Source of the DNA: Eimeria necatrix
Taxonomy: Eukaryota > Apicomplexa > Conoidasida > Eucoccidiorida > Eimeriidae
Direction of reading: 5' to 3'
Assembly: GCF_000499385.1 (NCBI RefSeq)
Contig: NW_013651724.1
Coordinates: forward strand, 62,001 to 126,000
Length of the DNA: 64,000 nucleotides
Notes under the pieces: model-generated
Seen by the model: only the letters and a program-made list of their open reading frames with translations
The model's database searches: none
What the model was told of the DNA's origin: nothing
In this document: positions 25,015-36,762 of the stretch, in pieces
Numbering within the stretch: position 1 is the first letter of the stretch
Layout: each line of letters starts with the position of its first letter
Program-made: the position numbers and the translations under genes

Positions 25015-28000
25015 TCACTTTAGTTGAAAGCCTTCCTGCTTTGCTACATGCCTGAAAATATCCCAGCTCCAACGGGTACTGAGTCGTGCCTGTTGTCTTT
25101 CGCTTAGCCCAGCTCCAGCACCGCCTGGCGTCATGCGGCCTACAAGAGGATGTGCAGAGAAAGGGAAGAGCGTGCGCTCATCAGCGACAAAGTCTGAAAT
25201 TGTGAACAGTCCGTATGGATCTGCGCAAATAGATATCTTCTCAGACGGCAAAACACCGTCAGTGCCAGATGGGCCAGAAGGCGCAGGAAGAGGATCAAAG
25301 AATGGCTCAAGAGGGACGTCTGCATCCTACGGAAAGCAAAACACGTCATCACACGATAACAGCCTTCACCATGCTCGTGCATTGTATGCTTGGCTGTTCC
25401 ACGCTTGGCTTTTGGTGCAAAGCGAATGGCCAAAAGGCAGGGTAACATAAGCAAGGCAATGCTGCAGCCACGTCCAAAACGTACGTCAGTCCATCTGGGA
25501 GGCGAATATAGATCTGGCACGTGTTCAAGAAGCCGCGAACGAAGGCCCTCGATCAAGTCCCTGCTTGACTGCGAAAAATCGCGTCCCGTCATTGTACACC
25601 CAACAGAAGCAGGGCAAAAGAAGCAAACTCTGAGGGCTGAACTGCTACAGCGAGGCAAATGCGGTTTAAGTCATAGTTCTTGTTTCGCTGGGGCACTACT
25701 GAGAAAGGGAGGCACTACGTACGCAAATAAGGCGAATTGCGACTCGAAACTCGTTTTCGAGCGCCTGCATGAGAAGCTGCTCATCTACAGCTTCAAGAAT
25801 TTGTTTCATGCTGTCATCCCGCATGTTGCTGGAGAGCACTGCATCCATGGATTTGATGCTGAAAAACGACGGCAAAAGACTTCGCAGCGACGCATGCGCG
25901 ATCTCACTGTATAGGCCTCAACAGTTTACGATCAACACCACAGCGCGCGACGGTCCACTGAAGCAAATGGAGGTAATCCTCACCTGCGCCATTCATGAGG
26001 CGTTATGTTTGCATCCTCAAGTATCTCCTGTTGAAGCAGTTTCTGTCTTCGCAAAAGCTCCAAAGTAAGCTATTCAAATATCGCAGGGCACCCAGAGTTT
26101 CCACAAGAACTTGAATGAGATCGCAAGCCGTGTGCATACGCCTGTGCTGCAATTCATGCCTCCCGTAGCCGCTCTACGGAGAAGCTTATAAAATCCTGAT
26201 ACAAGCTGTAAAGTCTGGAAACTGACCACAAAATCCTCATAGTTTAAGAAGTGATGTGCATCCTGTTCAGATGGCCACAGCAGCATTCATGCCAGTACTG
26301 CTGCATACCTTCTGTGCCAAAGGGGATCGTTGTCGAATACGAGAAGCCACAGCCTTTGCCCAGGTCGAAACACGTTGGGGTGTGAGGCACGATGGCAATT
26401 TTTGTCGAGAGCTAATGCCGCTGGCAGTTGAATCGAGGGCATGTAGAACATCTTCAAGCTGCGGAGAAAAGCATTAAGCAGGCTTCCAACCTTTGTGCCC
26501 ATTGAAACCCTACCAGTTTCAACACACAGAAACAACTTCTAATAAGTTATCAAAATGTAATGAGCACGAAATATACCCCAATTAAAAGACACGCACCGTC
26601 GAATGGTGAAAATGGTCGTCGATTATTTCTTCCCACTGGTCAAGAGAGTAGTCGGCTGTTTAACAGACACAACCACATCATACATTGTCACAACCCGCTG
26701 ACCCCTTGTATTCTTCTCCAAGCTGCAGCTGCCTTTGCCGAGCATGCGGGTTCGCCACCTCCTACTGGCACTACTGCCCGATAAAGACAACGACTGCGCA
26801 GCAGTGATCCAGAGATACACCATAATTCTGGGCCTATTTGCCTCCCAAGTAACAACACGGCATTCTTAGCCCAAATCAATGTAAAGAGCAGACGGAGACG
26901 GAGCACCTCAACAGTCCCTTGAGCCCACCAGGTGGATCTAGAAAGTGTTCTTCAAGAAGAGCTTTCCCGTCTTGCTCCGATACTTCTAGCTGCTTCTGCA
27001 AATACAATGCAAATGATGAACGTAGGACTCAACGAAGCACGCTCACGCACAATCCGTATTTTGGCGAAGAGCGCCTACGGTAAGCCTTCATACGAGCCTG
27101 TGAATTATACCAAATACACAAAAGACGTATGCTCGCGAAAAATTGACCTCGTAGGTATGCATTTTACGTCTGTAACGAAACAGCCGTCCGTAAATCCACG
27201 AATTGGACTCACTTCTGCAGTTACCTCCAAGAAATGCAGCGCTTCTGGAGAAACCCAATATCTGCACAATCCTGACCATCTGCAGAGGCAGGGTAGTGAA
27301 CATATTAAAAGACAGGGAATGAGTATCGGCCCAGATACCTCGTGGAGCGTTAGGTGTACACAGACAGTTAGCGATTAGGCGACTATAAGCAAGCCATTCA
27401 GATGAGTAGCCTGCAGGCCAGCAGTAAGTTCAGATACTTGAAGCAAAATGCAACATTGTTGATACACATAACCTACACCAGATCTTGTGCTCTGAGCTCG
27501 TGACCTGTAAGAGCCAAAAATGCCCCCAAGGAGCCGCGCAGGCGGCCGAGAGCAAAGCTCAGACCCAAGGTGGGAATGAAGCCCATCGCTGTGAACAAAA
27601 CGAGGTTTAGAAGCACAAAGTAACTCGAAGAGGAACATTTTTAGCAACAGTGCGTGTTCAAAAACGCGAAGAAGAGTACTGGCAGCCTAACTGGCGTGAC
27701 AGTTACCCTGGGAGGAAAGCAAAACCCCGTGAAACCTCACACGTTGTGTCGCATACAAAAGATGAGTGCTTGTACGCTGCGCTGCGGTTGGCCAACAAGC
27801 AAATTGCCGCTCCATCCCCCTCTGCAGGACACAGATGCATATCCCTAGCGTAAACTGGGGACTAGCAGGGGGCGTAGAGACGCTGACACTTAAGGAGCCG
27901 CAGTGCACGAGCTGTACCTTAATTACTAACCTCGCTTCCAACTGCAAAGAGGGCTAGTTAATTCCAAAGGAGAATCTACTGATCGCCCTTTGACTCACCT

Positions 28001-30280
28001 GATCGTCCGTTCAGAAGACACACAAGTGGCTTGCTGTACGACTGCACTATTGCATGCAACTCGAAGGCGTTCTGGAGGAGCCATAAGGCACAGGCAGGGA
28101 GCGCGCCTTTGCGGGAAGTCTGCGTGGCCTCGGCAAAGGCCAAAATATCTGCAGGAAAATACAACAAGCCAATAAGCTATCACCCTCCAAAAGCTCAGCG
28201 CAAGCATGCTCTCCTGCAGTAGACACGACTGGTAGAAGCATATTGCCGGCTGGCAAGACCTCGTGGCAGATACGTAGTGAGAAAGGTGGCAGTAGACGCA
28301 CGGGAATGCGAGAGACCAGAAGAAAAAATGCTTCTCCTTCTACTTGTGAGACAACAAAATCTTTTTAGCGAATTTACTTCTAAGTCTCGCAAGCGTCTAT
28401 ACAGCCCAAAAACAGTTTCACTATCGAGATGCTCTCTGCAACAAGGACGCAGCATTGTGATGGGAAACAAGGGCCCGAGTACACAGCCCAAGCTGCGATC
28501 ACAGTAATCTAAGGAACTCCATTCAACATTCGAAGGAGCGTGGGGCATAGGACCGTAGCAGAAGTACGATACGACTGGGAGTCGCCGCAGCTTGCTGCTC
28601 TAGGAGAGACGAAGTACTGTCGGGACTATGAGCTGTGTTGTGAAAAAAAGGCATTTACGGTTCTGAAGGTCAAGTCAGTTAATTCAAAGTTCCACTTACG
28701 TGATTCGACAACCTTGTGACGGGAGGCGGAGAAGGTACGTACCTATTAAGAATGCACAGGCCCATGCCAACATTGCACCTTTCTAGTACAGCTTCAGTGA
28801 GAGCCCCCGCCCCATCTGCGTGACGCCACTCGTCCGCCGGTTCCGCAAACTGAAACGGAATTCAAGCAGCAAAAATACATGGGCTACTCCCTGCCATAAA
28901 CTTGGCCTCCGATCCAGGTAGGTCGGGTCAACAGAACTCTAAATTATTGGCGCATGCATTCCCTGGCAGTACTTCAGGGACGCGCAGCGGCCGCACAATG
29001 TCAGAAGTTCCAACAGTGTGTTACTAGCAGTATTGTCTCACCAAAACCTTATCAGGGTCAGTGAAATCAAAATCGCTGCGGAAGAAACCTGTCCTGACAA
29101 AACGCCTTTGAAGGGACATGCTTTTACGGTCCCTTGAGTTCCCTAAAAATGATAGGCTTTGCATTGTGCGTCGAAGATGCGTTAATGCAGGCAAGCGCAT
29201 GAACAAACAATTATCCAACTCGTGTGAAGCTAAGACATATATAAGTTGTGTGTTTTGCCGAGATGATGGGTAACATTCAGCGCCGCATATTCTTGAAGCA
29301 ATGGAACCCAGACACCCCCTTGTACTTGCAATTCCGCGGGAGCTTCTCGCCTCCGTGGCCATTGTTGGATTGGTTCTTTGCACTGCGGCACATCTGAGAC
29401 TGTAGATAAGATGGCGTGCATGTGAAACACAAAAGGACGCTAGCGTCCCACCGCCGCTCATCGCCCTCGAGGTAGTCTACAGTTAAGGCAGACGGGGGGA
29501 CACAACTGCTTCCACAAGGCTTCACTGATTTCTTTCCGTGCGGCGCCGCCTGGAGAGTTTAGTGTGAGGACTTATGAAAACCACATTTAGCGTTTCTGGT
29601 GAAGGGGGACAGAATTGCCAGCCAATTAGACATCCAGGGGTTGACGGATCTTAGTTGGGCAAACGCAACAGCGTGGAGGCAACGCGCACGTGGGCAGCTC
29701 AAAAGTTAGTGTAGACTGCTATACTATATGCGCCTTAGTTTACAACCAGAATATAGCGAAAATAAATACCCAAACGCATCAAGCCTTCTAGCACGAAGGC
29801 CGGGAACAAGACAGAAGGGCCCAGCTACTACAGAGACTTGGAAAAAAGCACTCCTCTAAGCTCCCAATTTGCCATGACAAACTAGGCCAGCAAAACAAAT
29901 GTAAAAAAATTTCTTCATCGGGCTCGAACCCTCAAAGTCCCGCTCGTGGCTAGTGCATGCAGTGCGTCGAGGCTGCCAGAACCAAGAGCATGAACCATAG
30001 TATTTACCGTTTGCTTGTGGATGTAACTGGGATAGATCTGTTTCTTATTCAAATGTGAGGAAGAGAAAAATCTCAGGCTCACCTGGGAGGAAGCTCGATG
30101 AAAAGCTGATTGGCCATTCCCGCTCTCTTCGTCAATCTTTTGCCAGCCTTCTCCACATGGCCTTCTTCTAGCGATCAGCAAATTTATATTCCTCTTTAAA
30201 GCACTTTTTATCATCAGAGGAGGTGAAGGGTGGCCTAAAATGGATGGGAACTCAGCGTGAAGACGCTCTTTGGACTCCAT
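25015..30280 (-). CDS. 3-hydroxyisobutyryl-CoA hydrolase-like protein, active site lost
   Basis: Crotonase-fold protein of the HIBCH/enoyl-CoA hydratase family. In-phase exons: 29075-29042, 28849-28743, 28712-28700 (13 bp), 28431-28317, 28148-27999, 27821-27741, 27588-27477, 27279-27225, 26995-26907, 26458-26309, 26214-26140, 26069-25984, 25906-25723, 25568-25485 and 25326-25015. Family landmarks: RCNVGMGLCILNR (human LNRPK strand), DSETVFGLYRRLRDLE, YSKPLVCLLNGRS, MGFIPTLGLSFALGRLRG with FLALTGHELRAQD, VSPEALHFLE and the C-terminal EFRVAIRLIC, YSPPRW, LEPFFDPLP. Where HIBCH has catalytic Glu (PET) and Asp (PDVG), this protein has Thr in both places, and the Gly-rich MGGG loop reads EGDG. A first exon 30280-30083 (MESKERLHAEF) with a good donor is likely; exons at 29076-30082 and 26459-26906 are unresolved. 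A non-catalytic role, such as the mitoribosomal mS47 relative of HIBCH, is an inference. Confidence 0.82.
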
Positions 30281-30458
30281 TTGTGCGTGTCTGTTTTAAG
30301 TCCCCCCTTGGTGGGGACACGGAATAACCAACTTGCGGTAAATCTAGTCTAAGTCGGAACAGTGATGTATCACCCATATCCTCGACTTTCCGCTTCTCAA
30401 GCACGCAGCAGCCTAGACCGTAAGCGTCTTGTTTTACTGCGCCCGGAGCAACCCAAAA
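30281..30458. promoter_or_regulatory. Short divergent promoter region
   Basis: About 178 bp separate the putative first ATG of the minus-strand HIBCH-like gene from the ATG of the plus-strand TTC14-like gene, so both 5' regions must share it. A 6-bp inverted repeat GTCCCC/GGGGAC with a 7-nt spacer lies at 30300-30318. No known factor site is claimed. Confidence 0.5.
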
Positions 30459-33400
30459 ATGGGAACCTCAGATATTTCCGCAAAATCGCTTGAGAACGAG
30501 GCCGCCTCCCTACTTAGCAGAGAAGATGGTGAAGCAGCTGCCGCTGCCATTGCTGCTGCCGCTGCTGCGGCTGCAGCAGATGGCTTGGTCTTAACGGGAA
30601 GCACAAGGGGACCTGATCCGGGCTCCGATTCGGACCCATCTGAGGATCATTGCTTGCAGTCGCCGTCGGTGGAAAGCCATACAGTAGAAGATGGACTGCA
30701 ACCGCGGCGAGAGCTCCGCATCGCGAAACATGAGCAGCCAGGCGCAATTCCATCTTCCGAGGCGCACGGGGAAGCGTCAACAAGCCAGCAAGACCAAGGG
30801 TCCGATGGGTTTCCTTTTCGGCGCATCATAAATGCTGCATGTACCTCATCTAGCCTGCAGCGCCTCGCAGAGGCCTTTCGGTTCATCGATGCCTCACCTT
30901 GCATATGTGCAGACCCTCCTAGCTGCAAGTTTGGTGGCGAGGCGGCGCAGCAACAGCAGCAAAAGCAACGGCAGATTCTACAGATGCTTACGCAAGAGGA
31001 TGCCGCGCCAAGTGGTGATCATAAGCCCTCTGAAGCGGACCCCTTCTCGCTATTTGCGAACACTACTGACGCCGTAGTGTCGTCATGCTGCATTCGACAC
31101 CCTGTTGGGAAGGACGCAATAAACAACAACAACAGAGCCACTGTGGATATGGGGCAAAACTCACCTCTGCAAGTTGAGGCAACCGAGGTTGAATGTGACT
31201 GGGAGTCGTTTGCAGTTTCTCTCGATAAGGATCTGGACAATCTGCTCGACTCGGTGAGACTCCTTTTCCGCCTTCCGTGCCACTCACGCAAAATTTTTTT
31301 CTGTATCAAAAACTTCCTGCTCTATCCGTTTTTCTTTATATTTGCACCTCCCTGTACTTTCTTAGTGCGTTTGTTCTGCTATTCGGAGTGAATTGCGTCA
31401 GGTGCGGGCCCAGTCAGCTATAGATTATTTAGTCACATGTCTTGCATATATTTTTTTTCAGCTGGAGGATAGCGGCATTTTAGAGAAGATGCAAAACTCT
31501 CTTGCAGCATGTCTCACAGCTGCAGTGTACGCTTTCCCGAAGGTGCAGGAGGCACGTGCCATGGAAGCTGCATCACAAGTTGCAACCTGTGGAAATCCCA
31601 CACGACCAAGTGTACAAAGTGCATTGCCCACAGCATCTGAACACGGAATATCCTCAGAGCGTACACCAGCAGAAACAGCGACGCCTTCTGCCGCGTCCAG
31701 TACATCGTGTACTGCTAGTACACCTGCTGTTGTTAGGGGAGCAGATGATGCGCTCGTGGCCGAGGAGGAGCAGGCTCCTTCCGTCGAATCCGGTGGTGTA
31801 TTTGCCGCCATTACAGCCGTGGAGGCTCACTGCAATGAAATAGCGAAGAAGTTTGCCAGCAAACTGTCCACGATGCGTCGCGTGAATGCTCATCGTGGCC
31901 AGACCCAGATTCTACGGCAGCCCATGCAAAGTCAAACGGTGAAGCCTTATCAACCACTTCCGGCTTACGCTCGAGGACAACAAATCCCCTTGTTCCCGTA
32001 CCGCTACGCGGCACCGTCTCCGCCCTCTTTGTTGCAGCTACGGGACCGCCGCAGTCGTCTGCAAGTGCTGGGGCAAAGGAAGGGGGCATGGGCGGTGAAG
32101 GAGTATATACCGCACATCAACGCTTCGTTTCCAGACGCTGCCTGGTTTTCTCTCGGTTGCTGCGCTGGCCGCACCTGGAGGCAGCAACTTTTAAGTAGTG
32201 GCTTGACAGCAAGGCAGCAGCTGGAGATGCTTCGACTCCTACAGGGAGATGACCTAGTGGAGGGATGCTTCGTTATTGACACTGTCCATAGGAACCACTC
32301 CGTACGTGCATTGGGGAATAGTGCACCGGCACATTTTAGACGCATTAAGTTTAAAAAAAATAGTTTCGGAGAAAGCTGAACCACAAAACGTAGATTGCTT
32401 GCCTAGGAGGCGACGCTGACACGCTTTAAATAGTCTCTGGAGGCTACAGTTTCGCTGCCTAAACCTCGCAGGCAATCATCGTTAGAGGCATATGTGGGTT
32501 CTGCGCCAGCAGTAGATGGCATCAGCTGCCAAGACATGAAAATTGGGGCTTGCGAATAGGGAGCTGCATTTTGAGCTTCTCTCGGCAGTTTTCACGTGCA
32601 ACGTTACCGGACGTCGCAGCCCGACTAGTGCTTAAAGTGCTTTAGTGCATGTGTAGCTGCACGGAATGACATTTAGGCATGTCATGCTGATGTGTCTTCA
32701 GCTTACGCGACGCATCGTAGCTGGCCGTCGGGGACGCCGTGACTTCATTGAAGCCATTACCACGCCTTGGGCTGTAGCGAGGGGCTGGGTGGTCCGCTGT
32801 GATAGAGACAGAGAGCTCATGCTGCTGCGCCTTGTCGGCGTTGAGGTGTATTCCGAGGGCTTGTCAAACATTGTGGATGGGCCTGGGGAGTTGTCAGCCA
32901 ACTCTAGCAAGCAAGAAGATCAGGCTTCAGGTGCAACTGCCGCAGACAAGCCGCCACAGCCTCTTTATGGCGTAGACTACTTGAAGAGGCGCCTTTTGAG
33001 AGCAGAGGTTGACATTGGGAGCAGCGGCATCTACGCTGCTCTGCCTCTCGCTGCCATCCCCCGCTATGAGGTAACATGCTGACTGCTGTATAGACAGTCA
33101 GTGAGGCTGCTGCCTTCACCCGTTTGTGCTCACGACTTTTCTGTGAGCAGCTTCACTTGTGTATGTATGCGAGCAGTTCATAGGGGGGCAGTCGAGTGGA
33201 TGTTGCGGCCGTTTCGTATGCGCGGGAACGGCGCTTCGTTTCTACGTATCGAGGAAGGCAGCGCTTCCAGGAAGCTTGGCGGCTTCCTCAGGAGGTCCTC
33301 AGCGGAGCAACACCGGAATCAAGGAACGCCTTGCGAAGCTTCGGCAGCCATTGTTAGATGAGGCAGCGCTAAATAACGCCCATGCGCACGTTGAAGCGTC

Positions 33401-35978
33401 CCTCACACTGCCTGATTACTTTCAGGACAACCCAAAGCTTATGGAGCTCTTGCAAGAGCCTTTGGGTACGCAAAACAGAGAGATGTTTACGTGGATGGGG
33501 TGAAACTTTGATATTCGGCAAAACAGGCCGTATGCTTGGAGGAAGCACGCAAGTGCTTTTATGGGAGTATTTCGCTTTTGTCTCCGCTTTGTACTGCTCT
33601 GTAGATTGTTGATGTGCAGCGTTTACACCTTCAAAGACGTTACTGGACTGCTTTGAAGAGTGCACTGGACTGTAAAGAGTGTACTGAACTGCGCAATATA
33701 GAGTCTAACTGTGGCTCTTGATCGCAGGATTTGCTGCTGCTCTCCCACATGATGCTGCACATCCGCAGCCGCAGGAAGAAGATTTTGAGGAGATTCGTCC
33801 TCTGCAGTTGCCACCCAATGGAGAGTCCAGGGAACCACTACGTTGGTGGGATGGTGGCTCGGGATTGCTGCTCAGCCGCTTACCATTCATGTTGCGCTCA
33901 AGTGGGGCTTTTATGAATCCGATTGCGACGCACCGCAGGCTGCATGCATTTTCCGCTCTTCAGATGTTAGGAATGGCACCGCCACCGGAGACACCGGAAT
34001 CGGTGGCAAGCATCGGCGGCCCTACAGGCAGCGGTACCAGGAAAAAAGGTCCATCAAACAACAACAACAGAGTGCTGGCCTTTACAGAGGCAAAAGCGTG
34101 GGAGGAGGTGATAAGACGGCTTAGTGATGGATGCTTCATGTCATTTCTTAGCACTGCCTCCCCATGCGGAGCGATCCGAATCGCTCTTGCAAGGCTCGAG
34201 AAAGATCCTGCAGTGCGTGGAGGAGGGTGAGTGTGGTAGTTTGGTTGGATTCTACAGCTTAAGTTCACAAATTACAGTTCTACAACGCCTAACAGCGTCT
34301 TACATGGCCACGTGAGCGTTGTTCCTTCAGGGTGGGAAGACTGCTGGCTCAGCAGCAAGGAGCTGATTGGGCTAAACGGAGACTGAAGGCTGGCGTCGCC
34401 TACGCGAGGCGCCGGCAGCTGGACCAAGCCATACAGCTTTACGATTCTGCACTGCAGCTTCGTCCTGATTACGCGGACGCTCTTATAGCTAGAGGAGCTG
34501 CTTACGCGAATAAAGTGAGCTGGTGCAGTGTACAGTGGCGGAAAACAGAAGCCCTGTCATGAAAACTACTGACTGGAACGAAATGTATAGTTACGTCGCC
34601 CAACAGTTGAATAAACGTGGCGACATCTACCAAGTAGACAGTTTTTTTGTTCAGGCCAGTATACATGAAAGCATTTCCACCAGCCAGAAACTTATGCCTG
34701 TTTCAGTAGTATTTTGGTGACCCACATGGCTGCATGCATTGACGCTAACCAAAATTACATTCCCTCCTTTGAGCTGGCTCGTTTTCCTTCAGCTTGATTA
34801 TGAAAAGGCAGCTGCAGATTTAGATGCAGCACTTACCTTGGAGCCCACCAACAAGAATGCTGCTAAATACCGAGCGATCGTAGCTGAGAGGATGGAAGGT
34901 AAAGAGGTGCGTCGCCACTTTGCAATCGTTAGAACTGATGCAACGATTGCAAATGACGCAGGGAAATCAGCGTCCTACATTACTGTGCCCCCTGCTGGAC
35001 GCACGGACACTTACGTACAGATGCCCACAGCATCGCACGCATTTGAATGAAAGCCAGATCTTTGCTTGTGCAGCGGCAGGTATTGATTAGCCCTTGTGTT
35101 GGCCTTCATTCTTACTGCTTCGATTTCAGTACTTGGCCCCTGTGGGGCCTCCCCAATGAAGCCAACGAATTCCGAGCAATACGTGCTACTACTGGCTTCC
35201 GAATGATTTGTGTGGTGAAGCTGTAGCATAGCGCTGATTATGTGTTTTTCAGCCACAATCAGGAAAGCCTGGCGTGTCGGGTGACCGGGACAGGACACCC
35301 TCCCCAGACAGGAAATGCAAGTCTCCCGAGCATGGGCGTTTGCGTGAGATTAGCTCAACGAGGGCAACAACGATCATTCGCAAGGGTGGACCAGGATCCA
35401 TCCCACTCCATGTGTCGAGAAATGCCCTCACAAGCGCAGCAGCTGCGGCAAATGCTGTGCTGGAACAAGCGGCGGCATCGGTGGTGGGAAGGAAAGGCGT
35501 TGGTATTCTTGGGGCGAATAGTACCGTTGACAGGTTCCGCAGCTCTCATGAGCAGCAGAGGCAGAGCCTGCTCCTACTTGAACAGCAGAAACGCCGTGCC
35601 GCACTGATGCAGCAGCAACTGCAACACAGCCAAGAGATGGAGCGACAAATAGAGAAGAAGCGCCGGGAGCAGCTGCGACAGCAGGAGGCTCAGCTGAAGC
35701 CAGAAATACATTCTAGTAGTAGGAGCACAAACAGAGTGAAGTCGGAAAGCAGCGACAAGAAAAGCTCGAAAGGTGCGTTGCGAGCGCGCTACATTTCATT
35801 TGGTATAGACCGCTGGGGAAGAGCCATACTTTGTCCACGGTTTAATGTACTGTTGATTATTGTCCTAGATAGCTTTCTTCAGCTCCTGTGGTTTTCCTCT
35901 GTAGGCAAGAAGAAGAGGAAGCATGGCGATTCTTCTCCGGAAAACACTCGCGCTTGGAGAGCCGATGCGATTGATTGA
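30459..35978 (+). CDS. TTC14-like tetratricopeptide-repeat protein
   Basis: Nine exons keep phase and total 3684 bp (1227 aa): 30459-31253, 31462-32301, 32702-33070, 33177-33465, 33728-34226, 34331-34514, 34793-34906, 35253-35772 and 35905-35978. The TPR part, GADWAKRRLKAGVAYARR, then LIARGAAYANK, then LDYEKAAADLDAALTLEPTN and NAAKYRAIVAERMEG, aligns closely with the TPRs of TTC14. The preceding DYFQDNPKLMELLQ matches the linker of that protein. TTC14 has an S1 RNA-binding domain before the TPRs; the region from exons 2-4 (around ARGWVVRCDRDRELMLLRLV) is the candidate but is divergent. The C-terminus is charged, with a Gln/Arg/Glu coiled coil and KKKRKH, compatible with nuclear location. Low-complexity inserts include an Ala run, a Gln run and two Asn runs. 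Function is not established; an RNA-related role is inferred from the family. Confidence 0.78.
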
Positions 35979-36762
35979 GTTAATGCGTCATTTGTTCTAG
36001 TAGGGGAGCCAGCCAGAAGTGAGCCCGCAGCTTTTTGGAGGCTCCCCACGTTATGTTCGCTCTTAGCTTCATTTCACGTCAGGAGCGTGAATTTGTCACG
36101 TGGTATACAGGGTTGTTGCTTACGTAGTAAACGGGACTGGCGGTCCCCCCAAGTTTACCCAACATAGCAAATGGCCTTCGTCGGCTATAGCGAAAGAAGA
36201 ACAAGATAGCGCTGGAGGTTGGATGGCTCAGCACTAGACGTAGAAGGTAGGAACAGCCTCTTCAATCTAGGGAAAAAACTAGCTGCCCTAGCTAGCGCAA
36301 ATAGCAGCTGCTTGCACCTGAGAAACGTGCGACAGCGCGCTGGCATCAGCCGTCGTCACTTCCATTTCTAGGGCCACATAGCGGATGCGTGCAGTATACA
36401 GCACCATCGGAACTTCCAATGCGTAAAACAGCAGCCAAGCTGTTTGGGCCACGCAAATAGTTCTGCCTGCTCATCTGTTTAAAAAGAAATCCCGGCTTCT
36501 GCTTCTAATGCTCCTTTGGGGCTAGCGCAGCAGCGCTTTCCCATGCAAAATAGCACTCAAGAAACACTGCGGCTAGAAGGGTGGTGGCTTCGCTAGATGC
36601 GGATGATAGTGGCTCCAGTGCAGCCCCTACACTGTGACTAGGCACAGGAAGGTCCGTGGTGAGCGAACGATGCTCAGCGCACCGTTAGCGCATCATGAGG
36701 CACAGGCTTACACTAATCATGTCTCGTTTGCCTCAAGGGCCGAAAGCCGCCTACGCATAAAA
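35979..36762. other. Intergenic between convergent 3' ends
   Basis: About 780 bp between the stops of the TTC14-like gene (plus) and PMS2 (minus). Presumably both 3' UTRs; no ORF or repeat of note. Confidence 0.6.

Noticed and set aside
25390..25914. 174-codon plus-strand ORF, the longest plus frame in the 25-26 kb region
   Set aside because: It lies antisense to three phase-consistent exons of the HIBCH-like gene and has no motif.
26075..26160. Attractive minus frame (DLIQVLVETLGALRYLNS) inside the HIBCH-like gene
   Set aside because: It falls in a 70-bp intron between 26140 and 26069; using it breaks phase with both neighbours, and skipping it restores the family C-terminus.
29920..29960. 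GGGTTCGAGCCC, resembling a tRNA T-arm (minus strand)
   Set aside because: The stem does not extend to 5 bp around a 7-nt loop and no acceptor or anticodon arm can be built.
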